From positions 9,524,528 to 9,588,527 of the forward strand of contig OZ025278.1 of assembly GCA_964019165.1 (NCBI GenBank): DNA of 64,000 nucleotides, in the 5' to 3' direction. Shown in pieces: positions 27,401 through 36,561 of the stretch. The DNA is from Mastigias papua. Taxonomy: Eukaryota > Cnidaria > Scyphozoa > Rhizostomeae > Mastigiidae. The first letter of the stretch is position 1; every line of letters starts with the position of its first letter. The notes below the pieces were generated by a model. That model made no database searches. It saw nothing but the letters and a program-made list of their open reading frames with translations, and was not told the origin of the DNA. The translations under genes and the position numbers were made by a program.

Positions 27401-30400
27401 ACAGGTATGACTTTTCTTTCGAGTATGATCTCATTGAATGTTTTCAATATTTGCCTAACATTGCCAATAGAAATAATTTAATCAAAGTTTGCTTCTAATA
27501 GTAAGGAAGCTACCGATAAATATGTTGGTCCTGGGAGGTATCGTCTAGTTGTCATATTCAACCCATTTATTCTAACCTATCGACCACTTTCATTGCCATA
27601 AGCATTATGTAGATTCATCCATATAATAGAGATCTGCTGTATTTTACCTTTGTGCTTCTGTGCAATGATGCTGTTGCAGGTGAAGGGCAATGGGGGGGGG
27701 GGCTTTATTTTCAGGGCACCAAAAGTGAGATTTTGGTGCCATATCTTATATTATTTGATTTTCTTGGCTACATTTCCTACTTTTCAAGCACCAGGACAGA
27801 GGCGTGCAGCATGCTGTGGTATAAACTAAATCATAACACTAACTGCAATCTATATGAATTTTCACTGAATTCTATAAGTCAATTGCATGGCGCGATGTTA
27901 GTTTGTATTTAAGCATTAACATAAGTTCGCGAAATTATACGATGAGACATCGAGCAAGGACGCATCTCCTCCCCCCCCCCTTACACTCGTACTGCAGGCA
28001 TCCTTGCTGCTGGATGTTACTGTCTAATCGCAGGCAACGGGGTAGACTTAAGTTTTAACATCCTAATGTATAAACAGTTACAGGAAATCGCTGTTGGAGT
28101 GGAATTATATAATATTTTGTCATTTTCATGAGGGAAATCTTATCAATCTAACTGAATTAATTGTGGTCTAATTTTAATGTGTTCACAGTACTTTCATCAT
28201 CTTTGGTTTGAGCTGTGATTTAGTACTTTAAACAAAATTCTAAGCAAGTTATTCCCAGCATTAGCATTGCAGTACAGAAAGAGAGAGCAAAACACTTTTG
28301 TTCTTTAGATGAATGTTTTAATGGAAAGAAGGACATTTGAGTTCATCTGTAAAGCGAAAAGTTTGCTCATCTTGTGGAGTCCTTGAATGATCTTTGAGTT
28401 GTGAAGTGCAGTTCAAATTTGAGAGTAATATTGGTCAGACTTAAATTTGTTTAGAAGTTTAGCATAAGTATTTAGCCATTTTATTCATGTCTCTGACAAA
28501 AGTGAAATTGTTACTTATGAGAGTACTTAAATATTTTGCAGTTTTTTGGTTGAAAGATCCGTTGTTGGCCTGCTACGTCTTGCGATAAGACTTATTCGCC
28601 GTGAGGATATTTCTAGCCAAGTATTGGTAACATTACGAGTATTGTTAATGATGAAACCAGTTGTCCTGCAGTCTTGCTGCCGGCAGATCGCATACGGTGT
28701 GCATGAACTTATTCGAACAAATGCTAATAACATCACCTTATCTCGAGACTGGGTTACGATCCTTACTCTATTAGAAGTTGCCGGTGCTGGTGCTCAGGCA
28801 CCGATCGTAAAGCCTGGGCCATCTTTGACAATGGTCCACGGAGAAAACCCAGTCATGGAACAAGAACAGATTGAGGAGGAGACTGGAGAAAAGATGTACA
28901 AGTCAGTGAGAACAGAATCCCCTACCTTTGATGATAGTAGCTCGAAAGCAGAAGTCTCGGGTGAAACTTGGCTGCTTATAAATAAAGAAGATCAAAGTAA
29001 TGTGCCGGTAAATCAATATAATTTGACGTTTGGAGAGAAACTGAATAAGCACGAGAGCCGTGCATTTATCAAAGCATCCGGGACTATTGGATTCATTGTG
29101 CGTGACGCAGCGCACGTATCGCGCGGCAATATCTTACAGTGCATACATGCAGCTTTGCTCTTTGCGGAAGCCAGTGCGAATGGAGGAGTGCACTTGAGAT
29201 CAGACGATCTACAATCCAAAGAACAATGCAATGTCAAACGCCAGCAACCACCCAAAGGTAATTATTCCAGTGTGGAAATTATGTTTTGCTTTGTGAGGTA
29301 GGGGTGAGTCTGACGGATGGTCGTACAAAGTCTTTTTGAAATCAAATTACACGTATTGTTTGGTGTGCTCTCTTTGGTTTGTTGGAATGAATTTGATTGC
29401 AATTAATCACTACAAATTCTATATGAATTTATTCGAAAACTGACGAAAGCAGAAATCCATATATAGTGTATCCAATAAACTTATATAGTATATCCAATAA
29501 ACTTATATAGTGTATCCATATATAGTGTATCCAGTAAAGCTTCGTGAACAGAATAGTCTGAATGCATAGATGATGAAGCGAAAAAAGTATAATTCTTTGA
29601 GTTGTTTTGAGTTGTTGTTGTTGTTTTCCCCCAAAGAAACCATGTGCCACCTCAACTAGCTATATCTTAGGGAATTGAGCTACACTAGAAATAGTACAAC
29701 ACACAAAAAGCAACATGCAAAAGTCAAAAATAATACATAAATAATAAATAATAAATAATGAATAATACCTATGATTAAACTATAATAAAAGCACAAGAAA
29801 TTCAAGTTTGGGAAGAAGTATCTTGACAGTTTTCTTTTCCAGCAAACAGTTATGCACAACACTGTATGTCGTTCTGAAAGTTCTTCACAGGGCACCTTGT
29901 TGAAAGATTTCAGTGGAGAAACTATTACAAATTCGATTAATGAGTGGACAGTATTTCCCTTAAGTTTTGACAATCTATTAGATATAGGAATTTGCTATGT
30001 GGTTATTTGCAGATTACCAATGTAAAATGTGAGTGCGTTGTATGTTCACAGTATGTAACTGGTCCACCTCCTTTTCATTTGTGGTGGTTTTTTGTTGTAC
30101 TCTTGCAAGGAGTATTTATTACCATGTTACTTCTGTACTAGTGAGTTTTCTTCCCGCTGGCGGAGTGATCCATGTCGAGTCGGGTAACTATCAACCCACA
30201 ATCAAATCAATCTGAGTGTACATGATGCGGCTGTTCTTCGAATTAAATAAAAGCATATCACGTTTATTTTGCATCGTTTGTATTGATATTATTTTTGAAA
30301 TGTACAACGATATAATAACTTAAGATGGCATTGTTAGTAGAAATTAGTATAATTTATGAAAGGAGGTTAAAAATTCACCTATGTCGATGCTCATCTATTC

Positions 30401-33400
30401 AAGAATCGAATCAAACGAATGGAAGCAATCCATTTGATTGATTCCCTTTTAGCTTCAAAGCGTCAAAGTTTTTTTTATTTGTTTGCAGAAGACTGTGAAA
30501 TAGACCTATTGTTATAATGACTGAAGACAGTGTTGAGATATATGAAGACTGGGGACTAATTAGCTAGTCACATGATAGGAGAAAACAGAGAATAGAAAAA
30601 GAGAGGAGAGACGCATGATTATAGTACTAGTGGTTGGAAGTGTGGGGAATAGGAAGCGGCTGAAATTCTGGATGTTGTGTTTTGTAGACTATTTGTTTGT
30701 TGGTTTATCTGTTTATTTTTATATAGACAAAGAAACTGCTTGTAATCTTGGATTTCTATTCATTAGTACCGCGGCTTCACTGCACCTGCAATTATTTCCC
30801 TTTTACCCTTTTGTATGTCTGTGGCAATTCGCTTTACCAACTATATAGAGTAATAAATTGTGCTACTTTTGGCTTCCCCCTGTTTTGATTTGCATTCTAC
30901 TTATATTATCTTAATCTTTGCAATTCAAATACGATATTGATAGATTGCGTTTAGCAAAAGCGACGAAAATTTACCTTCGAAAATGTGTCAGGTTTGCGAC
31001 TAAGCCAAATTAGTCTCCCTTCCAGGCTCTCTGGAATTGTTTAGTTCGTGAATGTATGAACATCAACCGGAAGGGACTTGTTAATTTAGCATATCTCGCT
31101 TTTAGGTTTAAAAAAGATGAAAAAGAAGCAAACAAGTCCAAAGTCTTCTCGGAGTAAAGCACGAATCGGAATTCCAGGGTCTCCTGTGAGTGAAGATGAT
31201 GCTGAAATCAGTGAAAATACTAGTAATATTTACGATGCTATTTCATTGCAATTGCTTGACCTAATGTATGTTCTACATACAAAGGCATCAGCAATATTAG
31301 CCAATGTTGATTGGGATGAATTCGAGGAGAGCCAACGGCAGGAAGTGAAAATGAGGTGGAGCAGTGTCGAGAGTGTAGATAAGATTCCAAGTACATTCAC
31401 CGGTAAGTTGACTTCTGCATATAATTTTTTTGTAGGAGAGTAGCCAAGAGCACCATGACTTGGTCCCTGATTAGGCCATTAGAAATTCTTGACAGCTTGT
31501 GCAGCCCACTCACATTAACCTAGTGCTCTATGGTTCGTAAAGTATTGAAGACACCTGTATGGTTTTTTAGAACGTCATTTTCTTAGGTTGATTAAGTTGA
31601 TGCCCCGTTTCAAAGTGTTCTACATTGCACCCTATACCTTAATCTATATCTTTTTATTGTATCGTAAACTGCATATCGGACCTCTTGTTAGGAGGTAGAC
31701 AGTGTCTATGAATCTGATAGTACTATAAACGGTAGTATTGCGTTGTATATATGTATTTTGTTTTTGTCGTAGTTCCGTTACCTTATCAAACTGGAGCTCT
31801 GCCATATCTCTGTATTATCTCAGCTGTTGTGCTTTTTGCAATACCCTTTATCTATGGTATGTTATCCACTTGTATGCACTAGCAAAGACCGAACATACGT
31901 TTATCCATTTTTTTATCTTTTGTAGGTGATGCTGACTTTGGAATGAGTCTACTATGGATAAAATGTTGGTGTCCATTGCTGCAAGGCATTGCACGGTTGT
32001 GTTGTGACAACCGTAAGGAAATTAGAATGTCTGCGTTAACAATACTTCAAAGAGCAATGTTAGCAGAAGACCTTCAATCATTAAGTGCACCCGAATGGGA
32101 AAATTGCTTCAACAAGGTATGTTTGTGAAATTCCCAGACTCGTATTTTTTAGCTTCTCTAAAGTCCTTAAATTTAATTACAGAATAAAACCAATGGCAAT
32201 GATGAAATATTTGCGATTGCATTTTTATGGATCAGTTACGAGACCATAGTTTGCACCTTTTGTTCTTACTCCTGGCATGTTGAATATAGTGAAATAAGTC
32301 TATTGTAACAGTTTATAATCCAGGACTCTTCTAATATAAAGCAGTTGTATATTGGGTGGAAATTGTATGCGACATAAAAGAATCCTTTGATGGATGTTTC
32401 ACGTGATCGATCTTGTGGTCCCTATTTGCTTAGTTGCATGGAATTTGTAAATGAAGATAGTTGAAAAGAGATCTTTCCTTTTCCATACGCTGTTTATTAT
32501 CATTTCCATATATGGATTTTGTTTGTACTTTCCGTTCTGATATTTTTTATACTAATGCACATATGCAGTGCCATTTCTTAGCAGTCTTCGCCAACACGAT
32601 TTATCGTGGAAAGTACTTCTCATTCAACTCTACAGGTCCTTTTCCCAATGCTAGCAAAGCTGCTTGAGATTCCTTCCGAAGTAGATCCTATTGGTTTGGA
32701 AGAAACAAGAATGAGAGCTGCTACTCTTCTATGCAAGGTATTTTATCTCTTCCATTCGTCATAACCAGTTTACTGTGTTCTGTGGATTTTGAATGCAGTT
32801 TAATTTCTTTATTAGAAATGTCTTGATATAGTGTGTTTTCGTGCATTAATTTCTTACTCCGAATTAAATGCAACCTAAATAACTTGTAACCAAAACTCCC
32901 TCAGTAAGGCTATAACCATCACTAAGTCAGGTCTTGAGGCTACCTTCAGTCATCATAGGGAGCATTGTTGGCCATTGATGCATCGGCTCAAAACGCTCAA
33001 CCTATCTTGTGACACTGTTCAACAAAATAGCCAAAACTCAAAATATCAACAAGTTGAATTCTAGGGAGGGAATGGACAGGAAAGTATCCTTTTTCCCTCT
33101 AATCAGCCGATGCACCTGTCATACGCTAGAGTCAAATCGATTAAATCAATGAGATCTAAAGTATGAGAAAAATAAAACCTAACTAAATTACACTCGTAAT
33201 AAAAACGAAATAAACCAAAGAAAAACTAAAAATGGAGGCAAGGAAGCCCCAAATTCCGATGCAAAAAACTCCACAAAAAATGATACAACATAAATGGTCA
33301 CAGAAAACTACACCTGAAACGAGAAGAAAAAGCGATTAGACAATTCTAATAAACTGAGCCAATATATAACAACAAAACTAAACAAATAATAAGGGATGGG

Positions 33401-36400
33401 TGGGAGGGAAAAAATGAGCAGAACGAAGCAGAGCGTGCTTGAACCAAAATCAGATGCCCCTACCAAAGTCCACTCCCTTAAATACCATAAAACTAAATCA
33501 AGGGACCCCCAAATAAAGAAAATAACACATTTCAAAATCTCTGCTATTCAATTAAAACCCCTTGGACAGTCTTTCCAGCCAAACCAAGTGCATCGACCAA
33601 AATGCACCATAAGCGTGAATACCAATTCTCAAAACAACTAGAGAAACCTTTAGGCACGTGAAACTGCATTCCCCATATGCTAAAGGCATGTAAACCAGCA
33701 TTCTTCGTGAAATTAACTCTGATAAAATTTCATTTAATCATCATTTTAACTTATAAAACGAATAATTTCTTCTTTCACTTGGAGTATTATATGCTTTCTA
33801 TTGGGGTGTTGCAAATTTGAACTTATTTGGAAGTTCATATTTGTTGTTTCTACTAGACGTAGTGATAGCAGTCTTTATATTAAAATCTGAAATGCACATC
33901 CATTAGTAGTCTGAAACCCTTTTCGGTTTATGAGTTTATCCTCCTGAGTTTGGACTCTCTTCTAGTGGCTTTTCACTTGTTAACAAAATGCATCTAAATC
34001 ATCCTCTGCGTATGGTGCTTACATTTGATGACCAACCGTTTGTACAGATACGAGGCCATTCAAAAAGTCCATACGCTCAATATCCATTTATTCTGGACCT
34101 CCCCCCCCCTTGTACACTTTTGTACCTTTACGAGGTACCCCGTCTCCCCGAGCGTACGTACTTTTAAGTCATCACCCCCCGCTTACTTATCTGAATCTAT
34201 TACTTAAGGTTTTCATGATTAGAACGACCTTTATAAGTTTTAAAAGATAGTTTTGTTTATTTGGGATACTTCGCAGGTAATTAGCGTTGGAAGCTTAGTC
34301 GTACGTCTGTTTTTTTCAAGAGATTCCCCTCCCCTTGTACATTTTCGTACGCTTTTTTGGATACCCCCTCTCCCCTTCAGAGCGTATGCATTTTTTGAAT
34401 GGCCCCTACTGAAGTTTTTAGTGGATTGTCACACTTCTACTTTGTTTTTGGTTTGTGCTTATTTCTGATTATTGTTTTTTTATATTTCCCCATTAACTTT
34501 GTATGTTAGTAGTCGTTTGTGTCACTTTCAAAGCAGAGCACTTTTTGTACCGGATAGCCAATGTAATGTGTATCGGATAGCAAGGTAACGTATAACTGAA
34601 AGGCCTATCTGGTATAAGAAGCTATCCGGAACCGTGTAACTGGGCCTCAGTCATTCCTCTTCCTTTTAAAGAGTGAAAGATTTTCTTTGGAATTTCCTAA
34701 AGAAATCTTTCCTTAGCGATTTAAAAAATTGACATTTTTCATATATTTTTGGCCAATTATTTAATACTGTTTACAACACATTTAGTTCTTCTTTCTTTCT
34801 GAAAGGCATTTTTGAAGCTACTGAGTGTATTATTGAACTTGTCGACGTTCACTGCCCTCTGGATGACCATTTTGGATTTTATGGATCGATACATTAAAGC
34901 GGATAGCAGTGACTTATTGGTATGTCAATTCACAGAGTGTTAACCTTTAATTATAGAATATAAAGCTGACTCACAAGTACTGAATTTACATGAGCTCTTT
35001 CTCTCTCTTTTTTGCGCATTCGACATGCAACCATGCCATTGTTCACCTTGTGCGACACTACAGATCATAATAGTAGAGTTTTCCATTCGTAGCGATCATT
35101 TGCTATTATTCTCAGGATATTGAGGTCTTCTGCTGTTTTGAATTGTCTTATTTGCATTTGTTGATGGCATTTTGCTGCTTCTGTTATGTCATTGTCTGTC
35201 ACTATTCGCCGCGTTGTTCGTTTCCATCCTCGGAATTTTGTTACTTTAGTTTGACACTGAAAATACTAATTCATGGCTTGTTGGCCAGGTATCCTAGTTG
35301 GTAATCGCAACATATGACCAATTTGCTTGAGCCTTATCTTCACTTTGCATACGAATTTTATTAAAGCACTTTACTCTAAATAAAAGGACATCTCTTATTG
35401 TCTAGTGCAACAATCACCAATTTATAGTCAATAAATTTGGTTTAGATATGTTTTCATATATTCTTATAAATTTGTCAGTAAGAAGCCATGTTCATTCCTC
35501 CGTATAACTGGCTTAGGGAATGATTTTTACAATTTTATGAGAATGCCTATTTACATTAGAACCCTGTGTGTTTTAGACTCGATTTACTCTCGGTAAGCAT
35601 TTTGGCCTTTCTCTGAGTCTATTTTCAGAGTTCAGTATATCAGTATTTGCTTTGCATTGCTTTCTTGTTGCAGTCTGAAGCCATTCCAGAGTCAATGAAA
35701 AACATGCTATTGGTAATGTCAACATCTGGTGTTTTTGACCATTCTGAAGAGGACCAAACTTTGCAATTGACGCAGAAAACACAAGAAAATCAGGACACAA
35801 AGCGGCATTATTCCGCACTTTGGCAAGTTACATGGGAGAGAATTGACTGTTTCTTGCCAAACCTTAGAAAGGAAATGTTAGCTTCACGCTCACCTTTCGC
35901 CCAGCGTGCCTCATCACCACCTATTTATTCAGAGCCAGAAGCCCAAACTATGGAGACAGAAGGGCGTCCTGTATCTGATGATGATAGCTCAAAGTTACAT
36001 CAAGAGGACAAAGGTTAGGTTATGTACATTTTTTATTGTTAATGCATTGTTACACACGAATGTATAAGCTTCCCCTTATTATCTCTGCTATTTTATCTTG
36101 TCTGACTGTTCTTCTGTATTCCTGCAGGCGAGCAAAAGACCTCTCCAGAAAAGGCAGAAAGGTCGGTGCATTCTGAGAAACAAGCATCTGCCTCCCAAAG
36201 AGCTCAATCGCCATCTCGTGTTTCCCTAGATGCACATCACCATCCGACCAATATTGTCCTTCATTCACCATTGCCTCCTCCACAAAATAGACAATTCATT
36301 TTATCAACTTCAGGGCCTCAGGCTCCTGGTATGCCGATTATTCTAGCGCCACGACCTTTATCTGACAGGGAACCCGGTATGTCTCAAAGCCAGCTAGTAG

Positions 36401-36561
36401 ACGACATCTCTTTGAAAATGTCTTCGACTAATATTATCAGTGGTGTCCCGGAAAATGAAACTCCGGATATAAGTGAGACAGAGAATACTGCAGAGAAAGA
36501 AGAACCTTCATCGACTGAAAAGATGCCTAAAATATTAACAAACACGGTATATGATATTTAG
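437..36561 (+). CDS. GBF1: GBF1, Golgi brefeldin A-resistant Arf guanine nucleotide exchange factor (34 exons, 5' partial)
   Basis: GBF1 is a large Sec7-family exchange factor that loads GTP on Arf1 at the ER-Golgi intermediate compartment and cis-Golgi, driving COPI coat recruitment. Exons placed: 437-568, 2490-2608, 8217-8325, 8745-8805, 9414-9471, 10558-11355, 12021-12180, 12391-12475, 13579-13714, 13988-14086, 14695-14787, 15555-15656, 16515-16707, 17283-17485, 18468-18670, 19289-19412, 19957-20079, 20754-20836, 21416-21479, 22924-23096, 23328-23427, 23678-23854, 24272-24339, 25397-25523, 26045-26116, 26710-26825, 27330-27404, 28542-29257, 31106-31402, 31926-32116, 32636-32737, 34806-34919, 35674-36013, 36128-36561. 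Every intron is GT-AG and every phase matches its neighbour. The total is 6,047 nt and the last exon ends in TAG. The order of conserved blocks follows human GBF1 throughout. The start codon and roughly the first 55 residues lie left of the window. The protein is somewhat longer than the ~1,860 residues of human GBF1, because of a longer acidic linker. Confidence 0.95.
1569..1626. repeat. (ATATT)n pentanucleotide microsatellite
   Basis: About eleven tandem copies of a 5-bp ATATT/TTATA unit in GBF1 intron 1. The rest of intron 1 (569-2489) is AT-rich with no coding or RNA signal that I can support. A short repeat at 1694-1790 matches the start of the repeat at 9738. Confidence 0.9.
2663..2820 (-). 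repeat. 3' LTR of the gypsy element
   Basis: 158 bp, matching 6770-6927 apart from three substitutions. In element orientation it follows the polypurine tract (2821-2828 on the plus strand is TTCCTCTC). Confidence 0.93.
3466..4491 (-). pseudogene. gypsy RNase H end and integrase
   Basis: The frame begins inside RNase H (VVTDHKPLLHML). It continues into integrase with the zinc-binding HHCC module (HSQHQG ... KHCHACQ) and the D,D-35-E core (LAVDIQGPYP, SDNRPQF, NGEVERMN), with all three acidic residues present. It ends early: a 1-nt deletion near 3500 shifts the frame, and conserved integrase sequence (IYRTTPHTVTGVAPSELMF) continues in another frame to about 3340. Confidence 0.87.
4550..5389 (-). 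pseudogene. gypsy reverse transcriptase and start of RNase H
   Basis: A Ty3/gypsy RT with VIPKIDDILAEL, FSKIDLREGYRQIEL and the catalytic DD in NISDDILIWG. It is followed by the linker and the first part of RNase H (FYWGSKQQAAFDTLK). RT similarity extends upstream in another frame to about 5460, showing an indel near 5390-5460. The frame stops at 4547-4549, where TAA replaces a sense codon in the conserved RYS-TEREALAVLWA stretch of RNase H. Confidence 0.88.
5443..6648 (-). pseudogene. gypsy gag and protease region
   Basis: The 401-codon frame opens MAANIQMPGI with a retrotransposon Gag (capsid) pattern: WEKWKKAFQYF, MLLHMIGLEGQEIFEKL and the FHQAKQKPGEPVEQFVTRLR block typical of gypsy Gag. 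A CCHC zinc knuckle (ECHNCGKKGHFQKMC) can be read around 6121-6170, but in a different frame, so small indels surround it. The aspartic protease follows. Its active site reads LIDSES where DSG or DTG is expected, which should abolish activity. The frame then shifts before the RT. Confidence 0.85.
6770..6927 (-). repeat. 5' LTR of the gypsy element
   Basis: 158 bp, same length as the left LTR. In element orientation it starts with TG and ends with TACA, and is followed directly by TCGGCGACGAGGA, the presumed tRNA primer-binding region. Confidence 0.93.
7310..7470. repeat. Dispersed repeat, copy 1 (second copy near 38130-38270)
   Basis: This stretch and 38130-38270 share a GCATTGCCC...TTGCCCCTC...GTTTGATGCA(A/G)A(A/G)CAACCAGAA pattern on the same strand. 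It looks like an old dispersed element of unknown class. No coding content. Confidence 0.5.
7627..7925. mobile_element. Degenerate Penelope-like element end (family 1)
   Basis: The segment resembles the 3' terminal region of the family-1 PLE at 40220-40440: the GTGAATAG(A/G)TGCC, TTATTCATCAT and CGTTATCCGAC landmarks occur in the same order. At its left end (7627-7655) the hammerhead-like block is present in the opposite orientation. At 7836-7880 a second, plus-strand block has a damaged core (CTTACGA for CTGANGA). This is the same inverted layout as at 42786-43058. It lies in GBF1 intron 2, right of the LTR element. Confidence 0.6.
8381..8530. repeat. Possible hAT-type MITE fragment
   Basis: GGATGGGCAACCGTCAGACA followed by GGGCCAAATCCGGCCTGCGAG resembles the conserved end of hAT-like MITEs (GGTGGGCAA...GCGGCCCGCGAG). 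No matching right terminus or 8-bp target duplication was found. It sits in the GBF1 intron after exon 3. Confidence 0.35.
9715..9980. repeat. (GTT)n and SINE-like dispersed repeat
   Basis: A short (GTT)n run (9715-9738) leads into a GC-richer block (9740-9980) unlike the AT-rich surroundings. Its first ~65 bp (TATTTTGAGTAGGCTGTTAT...) recurs at 1710-1775. The body has the ACGTCCCTTCCGAAGGACGG palindrome and a CGCTTGGCCACTCTCCCCGC end. It is probably a SINE or MITE; the class is not certain. Confidence 0.5.
10558..12180 (+). CDS. GBF1: GBF1 exons 6-7: acidic low-complexity linker between DCB and HUS
   Basis: Exon 6 (10558-11355, 798 nt) follows a clear TTTGTAG acceptor. It starts with a basic stretch (MFKRSG, then KKQSPLPKRSARK) and then runs for over 200 residues rich in D, E and S, with no recognisable fold. 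Exon 7 (12021-12180) ends in the conserved EYVNQQGVRF block that precedes the HUS domain. The exon 6 donor was placed at 11355/11356 (ACAAA|GTAATA), which gives phase 0 into exon 7. The linker is about 320 residues, against roughly 170 in human, so it is expanded. It is probably disordered and a phosphorylation target, which is inference from composition. Confidence 0.88.
11629..11870. repeat. Intronic repeat, copy 1 (pair with 12655-12955)
   Basis: Shares an ordered series of matches with 12655-12955: ATAAGAA(A/G)C, CCTTCAG, TTCTTGAA, a TTTACTTTT stretch, CTGCCTG(C)TTGTGTTT, and GAGCCTC...CGTATAAA/CATATAAA. The two copies lie in different GBF1 introns, so this is a dispersed element and not an exon duplication. 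No coding potential is conserved. Confidence 0.5.
12391..17485 (+). CDS. GBF1: GBF1 exons 8-14: HUS domain and pre-Sec7 linker
   Basis: Exons 12391-12475, 13579-13714, 13988-14086, 14695-14787, 15555-15656, 16515-16707 and 17283-17485. The HUS (homology upstream of Sec7) region begins with LVPYDLPCVRELLRFL (exon 8). It carries the HUS box as YLNYDCDIRCSNLLEDF in exon 12, and NYDCD is the diagnostic motif of large Arf-GEFs. Exon 13 holds MLALDALLTIV. Exon 14 is a proline- and basic-rich linker (LPPTPPTSG, ending KKRKK) leading to the catalytic domain. The exon 14 acceptor (TTGTTATTGAAG) has a weak pyrimidine tract but is the only one that keeps the frame. Confidence 0.92.
12655..12955. repeat. 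Intronic repeat, copy 2 (pair with 11629-11870)
   Basis: Second member of the pair, more diverged and with internal insertions. The class is unknown. Confidence 0.45.
17985..18130 (-). repeat. tRNA-derived SINE-like sequence
   Basis: On the minus strand it reads AGCTCATTCGGTAGAGCATT, an A-box/D-arm pattern, then an anticodon-arm-like stem, then GCGAATTCGAATCC, a B-box/T-arm. A related minus-strand fragment at 18750-18800 has GCAAATG...GTCAATGGCTGCGAGTTCGAATC. Shared RNA-polymerase-III box spacing suggests a tRNA-headed SINE and not a working tRNA. It lies in the intron before Sec7 exon 15. Confidence 0.45.
18468..21479 (+). CDS. GBF1: GBF1 exons 15-19: catalytic Sec7 domain
   Basis: Exons 18468-18670, 19289-19412, 19957-20079, 20754-20836 and 21416-21479. 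The Sec7 domain catalyses GDP release from Arf1. It opens with EFNKKAQKGIEFLQ. Exon 16 carries Sec7 motif 1, FRLPGEAPVI, whose glutamate is the 'glutamic finger' that expels GDP. Exon 17 carries motif 2, LAYAVIMLNVDQHN. Exon 18 gives EFKKNVKGVNGG and IEEIYNCIR, the final helices. The catalytic glutamate is present, so the domain should be active. Motif 2 usually reads LNTDQHN or LNTDLH, and here the threonine is valine. Confidence 0.95.
18750..18800 (-). repeat. tRNA-derived SINE fragment
   Basis: Shares the GTCAA-GG-TGCGA-TTCGAATC block with 17985-18130 on the same strand. Only the 3' tRNA-like half is clear. Confidence 0.35.
20330..20504. mobile_element. pogo/Tigger-like MITE, 175 bp
   Basis: Terminal inverted repeats CAGTTGACATTCGA (left) and the reverse complement of TCGAGTTAATGATTGTCAACTG (right), flanked on both sides by TA (20328-20329 and 20505-20506). 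Internal AGCTCAACCTCCCGATCACTCGAA resembles the sub-terminal sequence of pogo/Tigger elements. No transposase. It lies in the Sec7-coding intron between exons 17 and 18. Confidence 0.7.
22924..26116 (+). CDS. GBF1: GBF1 exons 20-25: HDS1 region
   Basis: Exons 22924-23096, 23328-23427, 23678-23854, 24272-24339, 25397-25523 and 26045-26116. These follow Sec7 and encode the first homology-downstream-of-Sec7 block, which helps GBF1 bind Golgi and lipid-droplet membranes in the family. Conserved strings: WGPTVAALSYVYD (exon 20), KCAVISARYGLSEVFDNLVISLCKF (exon 21, quoted here as two adjoining halves), LAHKHGDILREGW (exon 22) and EDFIDASGKISL (exon 23). Exon 24 begins at 25397 after CATTAG, because starting at the earlier GTTTG would break the frame. 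Confidence 0.92.
26710..29257 (+). CDS. GBF1: GBF1 exons 26-28: HDS2 region
   Basis: Exons 26710-26825, 27330-27404 and 28542-29257. Conserved blocks are VWQTVRDHL-like LWQTVRDHL (exon 27), then LVERSVVGLLRLAIRLIRRE, ISSQVLVTLRVLLMMKP and YGVHELIRTNANNI (exon 28). Exon 28 is large (716 nt). It continues through a variable acidic segment to the conserved GFIVRDAAHVSRGN block, matching FIVRDAAHITPDN in human GBF1. These are armadillo/HEAT-like helices with regulatory and membrane-targeting roles in the family. Confidence 0.92.
29258..31105. other. Large GBF1 intron 28
   Basis: No gene seen. At 29453-29545 there is a short imperfect tandem repeat of a ~22-bp unit (TATATAGTGTATCCAATAAAC). The rest is AT-rich single-copy-looking sequence. 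Confidence 0.6.
31106..34919 (+). CDS. GBF1: GBF1 exons 29-32: HDS3 region
   Basis: Exons 31106-31402, 31926-32116, 32636-32737 and 34806-34919. Exon 29 begins with a lysine-rich linker and then LLDLMYVLHTKASAI. Exon 30 contains WCPLLQGIARLCCDNRKEIR, a strong GBF1 signature. Exon 31 gives VLFPMLAKLLE and EETRMRAATLLCK. Exon 32 gives TALWMTILDFMDRYI. The intron between exons 31 and 32 (32738-34805) contains the Harbinger-like MITE at 34052-34406. Confidence 0.92.
34052..34406. mobile_element. Harbinger-like MITE, 355 bp
   Basis: Termini GAGGCCATTCAAAAAGTCC (left) and, reverse-complemented, GGGGCCATTCAAAAAATGC (right), each continuing into CATACGCT. TAC flanks both ends (34049-34051 and 34407-34409), a 3-bp target duplication as made by PIF/Harbinger transposases. 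The interior has pyrimidine-rich CCCCTTGTACA blocks and no ORF. It lies in the GBF1 intron before exon 32. Confidence 0.65.
35060..35250 (-). mobile_element. Possible non-LTR retrotransposon C-terminal fragment
   Basis: The minus strand is open for about 60 codons and ends in a stop. It has a basic start (KFRGWKRTTRR) and an ANDRYEWKTL end, which resembles the C-terminal tails of LINE ORF2 proteins (DR..W..L). No RT motif is present, so the assignment is weak. Confidence 0.3.
35674..36561 (+). CDS. GBF1: GBF1 exons 33-34: last conserved helix block and proline-rich C-terminal tail
   Basis: Exons 35674-36013 and 36128-36561. Exon 33 begins SEAIPESMKNMLLVM and contains ALWQVTWERIDCFLPNLR, both highly conserved in GBF1. 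The remainder is a low-complexity S/P/E-rich tail with PLPPPQNRQF and MPIILAPRPL, the latter like the MTLPIILNP near the human C-terminus. The stop codon TAG is at 36559-36561. Family knowledge says this tail is poorly conserved and dispensable for exchange. Confidence 0.93.

Noticed and set aside
29453..29545. Tandem ~22-bp repeats as a CRISPR-like array
   Set aside because: Imperfect AT-rich short repeats with no regular spacers, in an animal intron.
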